From an uncultured Prevotella sp. (lineage in GTDB: Bacteria; Bacteroidota; Bacteroidia; Bacteroidales; Bacteroidaceae), in the NCBI GenBank assembly GCA_900554835.1, contig USJD01000227.1, forward strand, positions 1-5,325: a stretch of 5,325 nucleotides of DNA, written 5' to 3'. Positions 5,271 to 5,325 of the stretch are shown piece after piece. The translations under genes and the position numbers were made by a program. Below the pieces are notes generated by a model that saw only the letters and a program-made list of their open reading frames with translations, ran no database searches and was not told the origin of the DNA. Each line of letters opens with the position of its first letter. Positions within the stretch are counted from its first letter, which is position 1.

Positions 5271-5325
5271 ATAAGAGCAAAGGTACGCTTTTATTTTGGA
5301 ACTAACAAGAAAAATCATAAGAAGT
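5271..5325. repeat. 55-bp direct repeat, copy 2 (window end)
   Basis: This is an exact copy of 3331-3385 ending at the last base, so the true right boundary is not visible. It carries the same minus-strand CTTG/TACCTTTG promoter, but leftward from it there is only the hairpin element and the antisense of the degenerate gene. The promoter has no evident gene to drive in this position. Confidence 0.95.

Larger units (their letters stand above)
4918..5271 (+). pseudogene. DUF3791-like small protein, start lost (degenerate)
   Basis: The frame is open from 4918 and reads LLWNKIARIIAQLADTLHIS, then TDRALQIFYDSNVCRMLHDQ, then KLGLHLMSDTYIVNNLIEEL and MEKK. This resembles the small Bacteroidales proteins usually labelled DUF3791 that sit beside DUF3990 genes (family recalled, not searched). 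The conserved part ends near 5117. There is no ATG before residue position 5032 and an in-frame TAG lies at 4915, so the native start appears lost; TTG 4999 would cut the domain. The reading continues to a TGA at 5269-5271 through a repeat/hairpin element, giving a tail unlike any normal C-terminus. Both ends are therefore abnormal, which supports a broken gene. An intact protein using a non-standard start cannot be fully excluded. Confidence 0.5.

Overview
The window looks like chromosomal DNA from a gut or oral Bacteroidales, most likely the Prevotella/Segatella group. The main evidence is the promoters: several intergenic stretches carry the Bacteroidetes -7 box TAnnTTTG, one with a perfectly spaced TTTG -33 box. 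The proteins also fit this group: a Pif1-type helicase with a C-terminal helix-turn-helix, an AAA_14/DUF4143 ATPase, and a small DUF3791-like protein. The species call is inference from style, not from a marker gene.

Layout. (1) 8-424, minus strand: two small genes of unknown function, probably co-transcribed and translationally coupled. (2) 425-880: a long intergenic or leader stretch with divergent promoters and a 10-bp perfect hairpin over the likely start of the next gene. (3) 881-1048, plus strand: a very small, probably membrane-associated protein with codon use typical of highly expressed genes, ended by a textbook terminator (1071-1103). (4) 1102-3306, minus strand: a complete SF1B/Pif1-like helicase converging on that terminator, with its promoter at 3338-3369. 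(5) 3386-3684: about 300 bp of densely structured non-coding DNA. It holds GTGAC repeats, a terminator-like hairpin, and four GGGATTA-type motifs built into the promoter of the next gene. (6) 3685-4812, plus strand: an intact AAA_14-DUF4143 ATPase that keeps plausible PD-(D/E)XK nuclease residues. (7) 4813-5270: decayed DNA with a DUF3791-like gene that has lost its start, what may be the first four codons of a DUF3990 gene, and a repeat/hairpin element. (8) 5271-5325: an exact 55-bp copy of 3331-3385, the helicase promoter region, running to the last base of the window.

No operon ties the two large genes together. They are divergent and separately promoted. The most unusual architecture is the 1,940-bp unit (3386-5325 or 3331-5270) holding the ATPase and a toxin-antitoxin-like remnant, bounded by exact 55-bp direct repeats. 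It could be a tandem or inserted accessory unit. The repeat is also exactly as long as a common de Bruijn k-mer and ends at the window edge, so an assembly-graph origin must be excluded first. I see no rRNA, tRNA, CRISPR array, transposase or integrase.
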